Below are positions 15,972 through 25,100 of a stretch of DNA of 64,000 nucleotides, piece after piece (positions within the stretch are counted from its first letter, which is position 1; each line of letters opens with the position of its first letter). The position numbers were made by a program, and so were the translations under genes. The notes beneath the pieces are model-generated. The model saw nothing but the letters and a program-made list of their open reading frames with translations, had not been told where the DNA came from and made no database searches. Source of the stretch: Quatrionicoccus australiensis (GTDB taxonomy: Bacteria > Pseudomonadota > Gammaproteobacteria > Burkholderiales > Rhodocyclaceae); contig NZ_JAHBAH010000001.1 of the NCBI RefSeq assembly GCF_020510425.1, positions 2,337,001-2,401,000 on the forward strand, given 5' to 3'.

Positions 15972-18028
15972 AGCTGGCCTAGCAGGGCCCTGAACCTGGC
16001 CGGGCGAACCGGCAGGGGCAGGGCGTGGGCGCCGGGCGGCACACTGGCCGGCGCGTCACCCGTCAAGACAATCAGTTGCGTGTCGGCGGTCAGCTCCCGG
16101 GCAACATCGTCGGCCAGTTCTGCGTCGGCGATGATCACCGAGTGGCGCGGCAGGATATCGTTGCCGCCGCCATCGGTATGCGTGATCTCGTAATCCCAGT
16201 GTTCGGCCAGGGCGATGCATTCGAGCATGGCCGGGGAGTTGCCGATGCAGAATACCTTGCCGGCGGTTTGTGGCTTGGTTTCGACCGGTACATGGGCCGG
16301 GCGGCCGCCGCGGACGCGCAGCGCGAAGGTCGTGCCACCCCCCAGGCGTGAGTTCAGGGCGATGCTGGCGTTGAGGACGCGGGCCAGTCGGTCGACGATG
16401 GACAAGCCGAGACCGAGCCCCTTGTTGTGCTCGCGCGCTGCGTTGCCGACCTGGTAAAACTCGGCAAAGATCGCCGCCTGGTGTTCCGGGGCGATCCCCA
16501 TGCCGTTGTCGCGAACCTCGATCAGCACCTCTTCGCCCCGCTGTCTGGCCGCCACCAGTACCCGGCCGCCGGGCGGGGTATAGCGCAGCGCGTTGGAGAC
16601 CAGATTGGCAATGATCCGTTCGATCATCACCGGGTCGGATTCCAGCCACAGGTGGGTCGGCCGGAAACGCAGCGTCTGCTTGCGGTCGACCGCTGCCCGC
16701 CGGCTGGAATTGGCGAGGCGTTCAAAAAGTGGCCCGAGCGGGAAAAGGCGGACTTCCGGTTTGATGCCGACGACATCAAGGCGCGAAATGTCGAGCAGCG
16801 AATCGAGCAGTTCGCCGAGCATCGCCGTCGAGGTCGAGATCTGTTCGGCCAGCCGGGGCAGCGCGTCGGTCGTGCCATTGCGGACCTGGCGCTGGAGGTC
16901 GGCGGCAAACAGCGACAGCGCGTGCAACGGTTGCCGCAAGTCGTGGCTGGCGGCAGCAAGAAAACGGCTCTTGGCCCGATTGGCGCGTTCCGCCGTGTCC
17001 TTTTGTCCGGCCAGTTCAACTGTCGCAGTGCGCACGCGCGCTTCCAGGTGTTCATGTCCGGCCGCCAGTTCGGCGGTCAGTGCAGCCATTTCGCGCAGCT
17101 GGCGCCGGACCAGCAGGCCGCCGACGAGAAGGACGGTGGCGACGAGCACGGCGAGCGTGCTCAGCTCGATCAGGCGGCTCTTCCAGCTCGCGAGCAGGGT
17201 ACTTTCCGGAATCGCGGTGAGGATGCGCAGGTCGGCAAAGCCGGGCACCGGCGAAACCGAAACCAGCAGATCATTGCCTCTGGCCTGGCCGGTTTCCGGC
17301 ACCAGGCCGCGCAGTTGGCCGTTGAACAGCGTATCGGCCGCGATCGAACCGAGGATGGGCGACAGGCGGCTCAGGTCGGTCGGACGGCAGGAGGCGATGA
17401 TCTGGCCTTTGGCATTGATCAGTACCGCCTCGAAGTCATCGGAAAGCCGGTTCGACCAGCAGAATTCCTGCAGATAGCTCGGTTCGATGGCGGCAAAGGC
17501 AATGCCGCTGAAACTGTTGTTTTCACCGGTGATGCGATGGCCGACGGCATAGATGTAGCGTCCCGAGTTGCGCCCGACGTAAGGGCCGTAGGTGGCCGAC
17601 TCGGCACCCTTGGCGATGGCCTCGAAATAAGGCCGGTCCTGGACATTGACGTGCGGCGTCGGGAAATAGGTCGAGATGAAGCGCTGGTCGCCGTTGCGAT
17701 CGAAGATGATCAGGTCGCGCAATTGCGGCATGGCGCGCGAGTGGCGCTGGGCGACATATTCCCAGCCCTGGCTGGGGTCCCATTTTTCCCAGTTGCGCCG
17801 GTTGTTCGACAGATCGACGGCCATTTCCCGCAGCAGCACATCGACGGCCTCGAAGGCGCGCGCCGTGTGTTCGGCCATCATGATGCCGAAGTGCTGCAGG
17901 CGACGTTCGCCGGCTTCGGTGTCGCGATGGCGGGCGAGCAGCAGGTCGGTGAGAAAGACGAAAAGAACGATCAGCGTGCCGATCAGGGCAACGATAAGCG
18001 CGAGGGTTTCCGGCTTTCTCTTGAGCAT
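15941..18028 (-). CDS. Membrane sensor histidine kinase with double-Cache input and degenerate receiver tail
   Basis: 695 aa. A first membrane helix (about 10-31), a periplasmic dCache-like region (about 35-285; DRPYFEAIAKGAESATYGPYV), a second helix (about 290-312), a coiled linker, HisKA with phospho-acceptor His in AAASHDLRQPLHAL, and an ATPase domain with DNGMGIAPEH and GLGLGLSIVDRL. The last ~105 residues have receiver-like hydrophobic spacing but GN replaces the acidic pair and the conserved Lys is lost (PLPVRP). It is coupled by TGATG to the upstream methyltransferase gene. Confidence 0.88.
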   Translation of the reverse strand: MLKRKPETLALIVALIGTLIVLFVFLTDLLLARHRDTEAGERRLQHFGIMMAEHTARAFEAVDVLLREMAVDLSNNRRNWEKWDPSQGWEYVAQRHSRAMPQLRDLIIFDRNGDQRFISTYFPTPHVNVQDRPYFEAIAKGAESATYGPYVGRNSGRYIYAVGHRITGENNSFSGIAFAAIEPSYLQEFCWSNRLSDDFEAVLINAKGQIIASCRPTDLSRLSPILGSIAADTLFNGQLRGLVPETGQARGNDLLVSVSPVPGFADLRILTAIPESTLLASWKSRLIELSTLAVLVATVLLVGGLLVRRQLREMAALTAELAAGHEHLEARVRTATVELAGQKDTAERANRAKSRFLAAASHDLRQPLHALSLFAADLQRQVRNGTTDALPRLAEQISTSTAMLGELLDSLLDISRLDVVGIKPEVRLFPLGPLFERLANSSRRAAVDRKQTLRFRPTHLWLESDPVMIERIIANLVSNALRYTPPGGRVLVAARQRGEEVLIEVRDNGMGIAPEHQAAIFAEFYQVGNAAREHNKGLGLGLSIVDRLARVLNASIALNSRLGGGTTFALRVRGGRPAHVPVETKPQTAGKVFCIGNSPAMLECIALAEHWDYEITHTDGGGNDILPRHSVIIADAELADDVARELTADTQLIVLTGDAPASVPPGAHALPLPVRPARFRALLGQLQKTLSKSTP

Positions 18029-18777
18029 CAGCGCTGGTAGCAGTACAGCGGCCGGGGCGGCGTGCAGTCGACTTCGATGATGCGGTCAGGCGCACGGCCG
18101 GGGACCGGGAAGGTGTTGCTGATGAACAGGCTGCCCGGCGCCATTTCGGCCTCCACCTTGTGCCACAGCTTTTCCATCGGGGCCGGCGAGAGGAAGGCGT
18201 AAACCACGTCATAGTCGCCGAGTTTCGCCTGCCAGAGGTCGTCCCAGCGCCAGCAGATGTTGGGCCGGCCGAGGCTGAGCACGCGGCCGACCAGCCAGGT
18301 CAGCGGTGCGTTTTCATAACCGGTGAAATGACTCTCCGGCAGATGGTCGGCGAGCGGCACCGTGGTGCTGCCAAGGCCGGAACCGAGATCGAGGAAGCGG
18401 CTAGTGCCGCGTTCGGCGAGCAGGTCGGCGAGCGCCTGCACAGTCTGCCGGTTGGACAGGTAGAGCGGTACCTGGCCGGACAGCGCGCCGCGGTAAACCA
18501 GCAGCAGGAGCACAAAAGCGAGCAGGAACCAGCCCGGTTCGATATTCAGCCCCTGTGTCAGCCAGATCAGCGGCATGAAGCCGGCGTGCATGGCGCGCCA
18601 CCACCAGGGCTGGCGCGACAGGGTTGCAAAGATGAAAGCCACGCCGCCGATTGCCAGACTGGTTTCGAGCCAGGGAATGGCGCCGACCTGCCAGCCGAAA
18701 TAGGGCCAGGCGAGCGACAGCACGAGGATGACAGCGGCCCCTTGCAGGGCGAATTGGCGTTGGGGTGTGGCAGACAT
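18028..18777 (-). CDS. Membrane-anchored class I SAM-dependent methyltransferase
   Basis: 249 aa. The first ~95 residues hold three to four hydrophobic helices (AAVILVLSLAWPYFGW; LAIGGVAFIFATL; FLLAFVLLLLVY). A Rossmann methyltransferase follows, with SAM motif FLDLGSGLGSTTV and acidic ribose ligand in GYENAPL. The order of membrane part then methyltransferase is unusual. Its stop overlaps the kinase start as TGATG, so the two are translationally coupled. The target (lipid, quinone or protein) is unknown. Confidence 0.75.
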   Translation of the reverse strand: MSATPQRQFALQGAAVILVLSLAWPYFGWQVGAIPWLETSLAIGGVAFIFATLSRQPWWWRAMHAGFMPLIWLTQGLNIEPGWFLLAFVLLLLVYRGALSGQVPLYLSNRQTVQALADLLAERGTSRFLDLGSGLGSTTVPLADHLPESHFTGYENAPLTWLVGRVLSLGRPNICWRWDDLWQAKLGDYDVVYAFLSPAPMEKLWHKVEAEMAPGSLFISNTFPVPGRAPDRIIEVDCTPPRPLYCYQR

Positions 18778-18874
18778 GGCGAGATTCTAAGGGAAATATG
18801 CCGAAGCAATCGGATTTGCCGCGCGGCAAGTGGTTTTTGCCAATTTTGGACGGTCAACCGTTGGCCAAATCGAT

Positions 18875-19777
18875 TTATGCGCCACCGTTCAGGACATTGC
18901 GCAGCAGGTCGATGAAAGCACTGGTCCGGGCCGGCAGCAGGCGGCGACCCGGCGTCACGCACCAGACGGTGATGCCGGGCAATTGCCATGCGGGCAGTAT
19001 TCGCTTGAGCAGGCCCTGGGCGACCAGCTTTTCGGCAAAACGCTCGGTCAGGCCGACGATGCCCATGCCGTGTGCCGCCAGGTCGCGCTGCAGGCCGGGC
19101 GAATTGGCGGCGAGCGGGCCGTTCGGCGTGCCTTCCCAGGTCTCGTTGCCGCAGGTCAGGCGCCAGGGTACGGCTTCGCCGTTGCCGCCAATCAGCCCGA
19201 GGCCGACGTGGCTGCCCAGATCGGCCGGGGTGGCCGGTTCTCCATAGCGTGCCAGGTAAGCCGGGCTGGCATAGAGGCCGTTGTGCATCTGGCAGAGCTG
19301 GCGGGCAACCAGCGCATTGTCGTCGGGCAGGCGGCTGGCGGCGCGGATCGCGATGTCGAAGCGTTCGGCCAGCAGGTCGACGCGACGCGGCGACAGATCA
19401 AGCTCCAGGCGCACTTCCGGGTAGGCCGCGGCATATTGCAGGAGTAGCCGGGTCAGATCGAGCTCGACGAAATCGGGCGGCATCGAGACGCGCAACACAC
19501 CGCGTGGCGTCGCCTGGCGATGCTGGGCGATGGCGGTGGCGGCCTCGGTCTCCTCAAGCAGGCGCTTGGCGTGGTCGAGGATGCGCTCGCCGAATTCGGT
19601 GATGCTCAGGCGACGTGTGCTGCGCGTCAGCAGGCGCTCGCCGAGCTTGGCTTCGAGCGCCGTCAAGCGGCGCGACAGCGTCGATTTCGGCAGACCGGCG
19701 CGTTCGGCGGCGCGCGCGAAGCTGCCCGTCTCCATGATCAGGGCGAACAGCAGCAGATCGTTGGCATCCAGGCTCAT
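18875..19777 (-). CDS. LysR family transcriptional regulator
   Basis: 300 aa with an N-terminal winged helix ([43 protein letters not shown]) and a periplasmic-binding-like effector domain. It is divergent from the azoreductase gene with a 133-base gap that contains a near-palindrome (19789-19804), the standard arrangement for LysR control of the neighbour plus autoregulation. The effector is unknown; quinones or electrophiles would fit an azoreductase/pirin operon (inference). Confidence 0.88.
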   Translation of the reverse strand: MSLDANDLLLFALIMETGSFARAAERAGLPKSTLSRRLTALEAKLGERLLTRSTRRLSITEFGERILDHAKRLLEETEAATAIAQHRQATPRGVLRVSMPPDFVELDLTRLLLQYAAAYPEVRLELDLSPRRVDLLAERFDIAIRAASRLPDDNALVARQLCQMHNGLYASPAYLARYGEPATPADLGSHVGLGLIGGNGEAVPWRLTCGNETWEGTPNGPLAANSPGLQRDLAAHGMGIVGLTERFAEKLVAQGLLKRILPAWQLPGITVWCVTPGRRLLPARTSAFIDLLRNVLNGGA

Positions 19778-19788
19778 GGTGGCTCATT

Positions 19789-19804
19789 GTTTCATTAATG
19801 GAAC
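19789..19804. promoter_or_regulatory. Candidate LysR operator
   Basis: GTTTCATTAATGGAAC is a 16-base palindrome with one mismatch, 11 bases from the LysR start codon and about 107 bases upstream of azoR. It fits an interrupted-dyad recognition site for the adjacent LysR protein and would overlap that gene's own promoter. Confidence 0.4.
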
Positions 19805-19910
19805 GATGATACCCATTATGACGGCTTCTGGTGTGCCATTGTTGCCAATACCATGCACTCCATGGTGTCGGTATCCGACCCGGAAAACCAACCTCAACGG
19901 AGAAAAGATC

Positions 19911-20510
19911 ATGAAAATCCTGCAAATCAACGCCAGTGCCCGTTCCGCCGGTGCCAACTCGACCCGCCTGGCCGATGCCGTGACCGCCCGTCTGCTTGCT
20001 GCCAACCCGCAAGCCGTCGTCGAACTGCGCGACCTCGCCGCCCAGCCGCATCCGGTGCTCGACGAGCCGGCCCTCGGTGCCTTGTTCACCCCGGCCGAAC
20101 AGCGCACGCCGGAACAGGCGGCGCGCGTCGCCCTCGACGATGCGCTGATCGCCCAGGTCCAGGCCAGCGACGTCATCGTGCTCGGCGTGCCGATGTACAA
20201 CTTCGGCGTGCCGGTGCAACTGAAGACCTGGATTGACGCCATCGCCCGTGCCGGCGTCACCTTCCGCTACACCGCGAACGGTCCGGAAGGCCTGCTCAAA
20301 GGCAAGAAGGTTTACGTTGCGCTGGCGCGCGGCGGTCTCTATCGCGGCACCCCGGCCGATTCGCAGGTGCCCTACCTGCAGAGCGTGCTCGCCTTCCTCG
20401 GCCTGACCGACGTCGAATTCATCTACGCCGAAGGCCTGGCGATGGGCGCCGAATCAGCGAGCAAGGCCTTTGCCGAAGCCGACGCGCATCTCGACCAACT
20501 TTTTGCCTGA
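19911..20510 (+). CDS. azoR: FMN-dependent NADH:quinone reductase/azoreductase
   Basis: 199 aa flavodoxin-fold protein. The FMN phosphate loop is near [17 protein letters not shown], and [29 protein letters not shown] is the diagnostic AzoR segment that contacts flavin. E. coli AzoR is 201 aa. It performs two-electron reduction of quinones and azo compounds and protects against thiol stress. ACGGAGAAAAG precedes the ATG. It is followed 58 bases later by a pirin gene on the same strand. Confidence 0.92.
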   Translation: MKILQINASARSAGANSTRLADAVTARLLAANPQAVVELRDLAAQPHPVLDEPALGALFTPAEQRTPEQAARVALDDALIAQVQASDVIVLGVPMYNFGVPVQLKTWIDAIARAGVTFRYTANGPEGLLKGKKVYVALARGGLYRGTPADSQVPYLQSVLAFLGLTDVEFIYAEGLAMGAESASKAFAEADAHLDQLFA

Positions 20511-20568
20511 TTTCCGGTCTGAACGGGCAGGGAAACCAGCCCGCCGGCCAACCCCAAGGAGTATCACC

Positions 20569-21447
20569 ATGACCACGCAAAATGCAGCAAGCACCTTCCG
20601 CCAGGTCGAACGTCTCGTCCATGGCAAGGCCACTTCCGATGGCGCCGGCGTGCGCCTGACCCGCGTCCTGACCCAGGACCTGCAGCGCCGGCTCGATCCC
20701 TTCCTGATGCTCGACGCCTTCCGCAACGAGAACCCGGACGACTACATCGGCGGCTTTCCCGACCACCCGCACCGCGGCTTCGAAACCATCACCTACATGC
20801 TGGCCGGGCGCATGCGCCACCACGACAGCGCCGGCAACCACGGCCTGCTCGGGCCGGGCAGCGCGCAGTGGATGGTGGCCGGCAGCGGCCTGATCCATTC
20901 CGAACTGCCGGAACAGGAGTCCGGCCTGATGGAAGGCTTCCAGCTCTGGCTCAACCTGCCGGCGGTCGACAAGATGATTGCGCCGAATTACCGCGACATC
21001 CCGGCCACGGCAATTCCGGAATACAGCGCAGCCAACGGTGTGCACGTCCGTGTCATCGCCGGCGAAAGCCAGGGCGTTGCCGGCGCCGTACAGCGGCCGG
21101 TCACCGAGCCGCTCTACCTCGACATCCATCTGCCGGCCGGCAGCCGTTTCGAGCAGGCCATCCCGGCCGGACACAACGCCTTTGCCTATGTCTATCGCGG
21201 CCGCGCCGAGATTGGCGGGACAACGGTCGACGATCGCCAAATGGCCATTTTCGCCAACGACGGTGCGGCGGGTGTGAGCTTCGCAGCGGCCGAGGACAGC
21301 CGCCTGATCCTGGTCGCCGGTCGGCCGCTCAACGAAGCGATCGCCCAGTACGGACCGTTCGTCATGAACACCGCCGAGCAGATCGAGCAGACGTTGCGTG
21401 ACTACCGCGACGGAAAGTTCGAGGCGGCCGTCGTGCAGGCCTTGTAA
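20569..21447 (+). CDS. Pirin family protein (bicupin)
   Basis: 292 aa. The N-terminal cupin holds the iron-site pattern PDHPHRGFETITYML followed by HHDSAGNHG and the Glu of SELPEQE; a second cupin fills about residues 180-280. Bacterial pirins can be quercetin 2,3-dioxygenases or metabolic regulators. CCAAGGAGTATCACC precedes the ATG. Co-transcription with azoR under the LysR regulator suggests a response to aromatic or quinone stress. Confidence 0.9.
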   Translation: MTTQNAASTFRQVERLVHGKATSDGAGVRLTRVLTQDLQRRLDPFLMLDAFRNENPDDYIGGFPDHPHRGFETITYMLAGRMRHHDSAGNHGLLGPGSAQWMVAGSGLIHSELPEQESGLMEGFQLWLNLPAVDKMIAPNYRDIPATAIPEYSAANGVHVRVIAGESQGVAGAVQRPVTEPLYLDIHLPAGSRFEQAIPAGHNAFAYVYRGRAEIGGTTVDDRQMAIFANDGAAGVSFAAAEDSRLILVAGRPLNEAIAQYGPFVMNTAEQIEQTLRDYRDGKFEAAVVQAL

Positions 21448-21454
21448 ACTGGCT

Positions 21455-21481
21455 CGCATCCGGGAATGCTTCCCGGATGCG
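21455..21481. terminator. Stem-loop after the pirin gene
   Basis: A perfect 12-base stem, CGCATCCGGGAA / TTCCCGGATGCG, with a three-base loop, starting eight bases after the pirin stop. There is no T-run, so termination would be factor-assisted, or the structure may act as a 3' RNA stabiliser. Confidence 0.5.
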
Positions 21482-21517
21482 ACAATGCCAGCCCGAAGAC
21501 AAACGGAAAACGACGCG

Positions 21518-22435
21518 ATGGACTTCTCCCAACTCAGCGAATCCCTGCAGCGCGACGCGGTCTGGGTCGTTTTTCTCAACGTGCTGGCGCAACAGGTTGG
21601 CCTGCCCGTGCCGGCGGTGCCCACCTTGCTCCTGGCCGGCAGTCTCGCCCTCGGCTCCGGGCAACTGGCCAGCATCCTCGCCGCGGCCATCCTTGCCTCA
21701 GTCCTTGCCGACTGGATGTGGTACCTGGCCGGCCGCGCCTTCGGTTACCGGGTGCTGTCCGGGCTGTGCCGCCTGTCGATCAACCCCGGCTCCTGCGTCA
21801 GCCAGACGGAAGCGCGTTTCCTGCGCTGGGGCCTGGGCTCACTGGTCGTGGCCAAGTTCATTCCCGGTTTTTCCACCGTTGCACCGCCGATTGCCGGTGC
21901 CTTGCGCATGCGACTGCCCGGCTTTTTGCTGGCGGCGGCCACCGGTGCTGCCTTGTGGGCCGGCCTGGCGCTGGCGGCGGGGTGGGTCTTGCGCGATGAG
22001 GTGCAGGCAACGATTGGCCTGCTGGACCGGAATGGCGGCAGCGCGCTGATTGCAGCAGCCGTTGTGGTCGTCGTCTGGCTCGGATGGAAGCTGTGGCAGA
22101 AATATCGCTTCCAGCAATTGTCGGTCGTGCCGCACATCACCCCTGACGAACTGCTGGCCGCCATGGCATCCGGGCAAGCTCCGCTCCTGCTCGACCTGCG
22201 TGGCCCGGCCATGGTCGCCGAGAGCGGTCCGATCAGCGGCGCCACCCTGGCCGAGCATGACCACCTGCTCGACGCCGTCGGCGGCTGGCCGAAGCATCAG
22301 CCGATTGTCACCCTGTGCAATTGCCCGGAAGACGCCGGCGCGATTCTCGCCGCGCATCACCTGCTCAAGGCCGGTTATTTGTCGGTGCGGCCCTTGCAGG
22401 GCGGTTACGCGGCGTGGCAGGCGGCGAACGGGTAA
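21518..22435 (+). CDS. DedA-family membrane protein fused to a rhodanese-like domain
   Basis: 305 aa. Residues 1-195 are a DedA/SNARE-associated membrane domain with the family motif RWGLGSLVVAKFIPGFSTVAPPIAGALRM, whose Arg/Pro residues are needed for lipid flipping. Residues about 205-305 are a rhodanese fold (LLLDLRGP, then VTLCNCPEDAG with Cys at about 267). The active loop differs from the usual CxxGxR. The start at 21518 follows GGAAAACGACGCG; an in-frame ATG 33 bases upstream is possible. Confidence 0.85.
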   Translation: MDFSQLSESLQRDAVWVVFLNVLAQQVGLPVPAVPTLLLAGSLALGSGQLASILAAAILASVLADWMWYLAGRAFGYRVLSGLCRLSINPGSCVSQTEARFLRWGLGSLVVAKFIPGFSTVAPPIAGALRMRLPGFLLAAATGAALWAGLALAAGWVLRDEVQATIGLLDRNGGSALIAAAVVVVVWLGWKLWQKYRFQQLSVVPHITPDELLAAMASGQAPLLLDLRGPAMVAESGPISGATLAEHDHLLDAVGGWPKHQPIVTLCNCPEDAGAILAAHHLLKAGYLSVRPLQGGYAAWQAANG

Positions 22436-22670
22436 GGGTGGCATCTGAACTATTCAGGTGAGCGAATGTCCGATAAGCTCCGATCGTCACAAGTGCTGCT
22501 GCGCCATATTGGTTGAGACAAGAGCGCCCGGATCGTTCTGGATGACAGCAGCATAATGGAAAAATTGCCTACAATGTGAAAGTTGCTGATTTTGGCAAAT
22601 TAATTGTTTTTGGCGCTTGTGTTCTTCGTCAATTTTCTGCTTCTTCATCTCGACAGAGGTCTGTTTGGCC

Positions 22671-24320
22671 ATGAACATCCAAATCAAACAAAAGCTCCTC
22701 GTTCTGGTTGCCGTTGCCTTGTTGGCGCTGCTCAGCGTCGGCCTGTTCTCTTTCCTGCAAGCCAGCAAACTCAATAATGCGCTGAATGAGGCCATCGTCC
22801 GTCATGCGGTGGTTGTCGATGCAATCGACAAGGCACGCGCAGCCCAGGTTCATTTCAAGACCCAGGTCCAGGAGTGGAAAAACATTCTGGTGCGGGGCAA
22901 GGATGTTGAAGCCTTCAACAAGCACCTGAAGGGGTTTGACGAAGAAGAGCATGTCGTGAAGGAACGCCTTGCCCAGGTCCGGGTCGCGGCTACGACGCTG
23001 GGCGTGGAGCGGCGCCTGAAGATCGATGAAGTGCTCTCCACCTTCGAAAAGCTCGGGCCGAGCTACCGCGATGCCCTCAAGCAATACGATCGGGGAGCCA
23101 GCGATCCGGCGGCTGCCGTTGACAAGCTGGTCAAGGGAATGGACCGCGGCCCGAGCAAGGCAATCGACGAGCTGGTGGCAGAGATGCAGAAGATTTCCAC
23201 GGAATTCAACGCCGATGAAGCGGCAAAAGCAGCGGAGACCTTTTCTGCCGTCAAGACCGGGCTTCTTGCTTCGCTATTCTGCGCGGTCGTTATCCTCTGC
23301 GCTCTCTCCATCTTTCTGGTCCGCTCGATCACGGGTCCGCTGGCGAGCCTGGAAGCGACGATGACCCGGATTGCCGACAACGGTGACCTGACCCAGCGGG
23401 CCGTCATCCAGCATCAGGACGAAATCGGCCGCATGGCTGGCGCCTTCAACATCATGATGGGCCGCTTGCAGAAGATCATTGGCGAAGTGCTTGGTGCCAG
23501 CCAGCAGGTTTCTGTCGCTTCCGAGCAATTGGCCGGGTCATCTCGCTCCCTGGCCGATGTGTCCGAACAGCAGTCGAATGCTGTGGCGAGCAGCGCGGCT
23601 GCCATCGAGCAACTCACCGTAGCCATTTCATCGGTCTCGGAAACGGCTGACGATGTGCATTCGCTCGCCCAGGAAAGTGTTGCACGCACGGATGAAGGCT
23701 CGGCCAAGGTGTCGCAACTGGTCAGCGAAGTCGATCGCATTCAACAGAACATGAACGAGATCGCCCGCACGGTCGATGCCTTCGTCAAGAGCACCGAAGC
23801 GATTACCGGCATGACCAAGGAAGTGCGCGACATTGCCGACCAGACCAACCTGCTCGCACTCAATGCCGCGATTGAGGCAGCGCGGGCCGGCGAGGCCGGG
23901 CGGGGATTTGCCGTGGTGGCCGATGAGGTACGCAAGCTGGCGGAAAAATCCGGCCTCTCGGCGAATGAGATCGATGCCGTCACGCAGACGATCATGGCGC
24001 AGTCCGGTGCCGTTCAGGCGGCGATTGATGCCGGGGAAAAATCCATACAGACCAGTAGCCAAATCGCTGCCGAAGTGGAGGGGGTCCTCAATCACTCCCG
24101 CGACTCCGTCATGCAGTCGCGGCACGGCGTCACCGAAATCAGCAATTCGGTCACCGAGCAGAAGGTCGCCTCCACCGAAATTGCGCAGAGCATGGAGCGC
24201 ATCGCCAACATGGTGGAAGAAAACAATGCGGCGGCCCAGAGCATCAGCGCCTCAACCGATGACCTGCGCTCGCTTTCGCAGCGCCTGGCATTGACGGTTG
24301 CGGAGTTTCGCGTGGCTTAG
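22671..24320 (+). CDS. Methyl-accepting chemotaxis protein
   Basis: 549 aa from the ATG at 22671; an in-frame GTG at 22617 would spoil the membrane anchor. TM1 about 10-30, a small four-helix-bundle-type periplasmic sensor (about 31-195, with [16 protein letters not shown]), TM2 about 197-218, HAMP ([23 protein letters not shown]), then the long signalling coiled coil with the invariant hairpin [17 protein letters not shown]. There is no C-terminal CheR-binding pentapeptide. The helical sensor class often binds aromatics or small acids, but the ligand is not predictable. The 235 bases upstream are AT-rich and hold no gene. Confidence 0.92.
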   Translation: MNIQIKQKLLVLVAVALLALLSVGLFSFLQASKLNNALNEAIVRHAVVVDAIDKARAAQVHFKTQVQEWKNILVRGKDVEAFNKHLKGFDEEEHVVKERLAQVRVAATTLGVERRLKIDEVLSTFEKLGPSYRDALKQYDRGASDPAAAVDKLVKGMDRGPSKAIDELVAEMQKISTEFNADEAAKAAETFSAVKTGLLASLFCAVVILCALSIFLVRSITGPLASLEATMTRIADNGDLTQRAVIQHQDEIGRMAGAFNIMMGRLQKIIGEVLGASQQVSVASEQLAGSSRSLADVSEQQSNAVASSAAAIEQLTVAISSVSETADDVHSLAQESVARTDEGSAKVSQLVSEVDRIQQNMNEIARTVDAFVKSTEAITGMTKEVRDIADQTNLLALNAAIEAARAGEAGRGFAVVADEVRKLAEKSGLSANEIDAVTQTIMAQSGAVQAAIDAGEKSIQTSSQIAAEVEGVLNHSRDSVMQSRHGVTEISNSVTEQKVASTEIAQSMERIANMVEENNAAAQSISASTDDLRSLSQRLALTVAEFRVA

Positions 24321-24326
24321 TTCGCC

Positions 24327-24348
24327 AGGATGGGGCGGTCTCCATCCT
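24327..24348. terminator. Stem-loop after the chemoreceptor gene
   Basis: AGGATGG / CCATCCT, 7 bases with an 8-base loop, six bases beyond the stop codon. No T-run follows. Confidence 0.35.
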
Positions 24349-24460
24349 TGAGCGCCGTCAGCCGGACTTCGACGTGTGACGCGGGCCGAGCAGTACACGC
24401 GCCGTCGCATCGTCCTGCGCTTTGCAAGAAGCGGCCTGCGCAGATCTTGGCGCCGGCCCG

Positions 24461-24504
24461 AAGGGGACGGAGGCATTAAGCCTTTTCAATTCAACCTGTC
24501 CCTT
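24461..24504. repeat. REP-like palindromic element
   Basis: AAGGGGACGG (24461-24470) pairs with CCTGTCCCTT (24495-24504), with two G-T wobbles. Inside lies a second stem, AGGC/GCCT (24471-24474, 24480-24483). Inward-facing AAAGGGGAC-type ends around a short AT-rich core resemble the repeats mobilised by REP-associated tyrosine transposases. No transposase gene is present here. The surrounding gap 24321-24586 contains no convincing gene. Confidence 0.45.
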
Positions 24505-24518
24505 TTGTGACTCTTGCC

Positions 24519-24565
24519 TGCCGGGTTTGGTCCGGCACGAGCCGAAGCACGCAGGCTCCGGCTCG
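24519..24565 (-). terminator. Tandem stem-loops after the lipoprotein gene
   Basis: On the minus strand, CGAGCCG/CGGCTCG (24538-24565) and TGCCGG/CCGGCA (24519-24537) follow the lipoprotein stop by about 22 bases. They are adjacent GC stems without a T-run, so this is a weak or factor-dependent terminator. Confidence 0.35.
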
Positions 24566-24586
24566 CCAGGTAGGGTCTTTTTGCCC

Positions 24587-25078
24587 TTAGATCATATAGG
24601 CCGGCATGCTGAATGCCTTGTCGATCACGCTATCTACTGCGTTGTCGATTGCATTTGTGTCTGGCGTCGTGGTGCTGTTGGCCGGCGGGGCTGGCGGTGC
24701 TTCACAGCCGCAGGAAGCCGAACAGGTGTAGGTGCAGGACTGGGTGATCACCGAGGTTTGGCCGGTTGGGCAAGAGGAAGGGCAGACCAGCGAGTCGGTC
24801 GCGAAAATCGGGTCGTTGTCCGAGTTGCGGTAGCTTGCACTGGCCACGGTGCCCGGCTTGACGACGATCTTGTTCTCGATCGGGGTGCTGAAAATATGTT
24901 TGTAGAACTTGCTGCTATGTTCGCCGCTATCGTCTGTCCAGTTAATCTGAACGGACCCGGATGCCGGCCGCGAACCGTCCGACGAAGTGGTTGATGCACA
25001 AGCGGTCAGGGTCGCGATGAGGCCGACCAGAAGGAGGTTGCGCAGGGTGGCGAATTTGCCGGATTGGATTTTTTGCAT
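24587..25078 (-). CDS. Cys-rich outer-membrane lipoprotein of unknown function
   Basis: 163 aa from the ATG at 25078; a more upstream in-frame start lacks support. The signal peptide ends in lipobox LTAC (LLLVGLIATLTACAS), so the mature protein is lipid-anchored. A small beta-rich region (SGSVQINWTDDSGEHSSKF) is followed by six Cys in 27 residues (VCPSSC ... CTYTCSASCGC), a Pro linker and an acidic tail. The Cys knot suggests a disulfide-stabilised or metal-binding module. It lies 22 bases after a beta-barrel gene, so the two are probably co-expressed. Confidence 0.65.
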   Translation of the reverse strand: MQKIQSGKFATLRNLLLVGLIATLTACASTTSSDGSRPASGSVQINWTDDSGEHSSKFYKHIFSTPIENKIVVKPGTVASASYRNSDNDPIFATDSLVCPSSCPTGQTSVITQSCTYTCSASCGCEAPPAPPANSTTTPDTNAIDNAVDSVIDKAFSMPAYMI

Positions 25079-25100
25079 GATTGTTGTCCGTTTGCCTTGA

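Noticed and set aside
22461..22476. GTCCGATAA as a flagellar sigma-28 -10 box for the chemoreceptor
   Set aside because: There is no TAAA-type -35 at the right spacing, and the box is almost 200 bases from the start codon.
22617..22670. Upstream GTG start adding 18 residues to the chemoreceptor
   Set aside because: It would put polar and Cys-rich residues before the membrane anchor. The ATG at 22671 gives a standard N-terminus.
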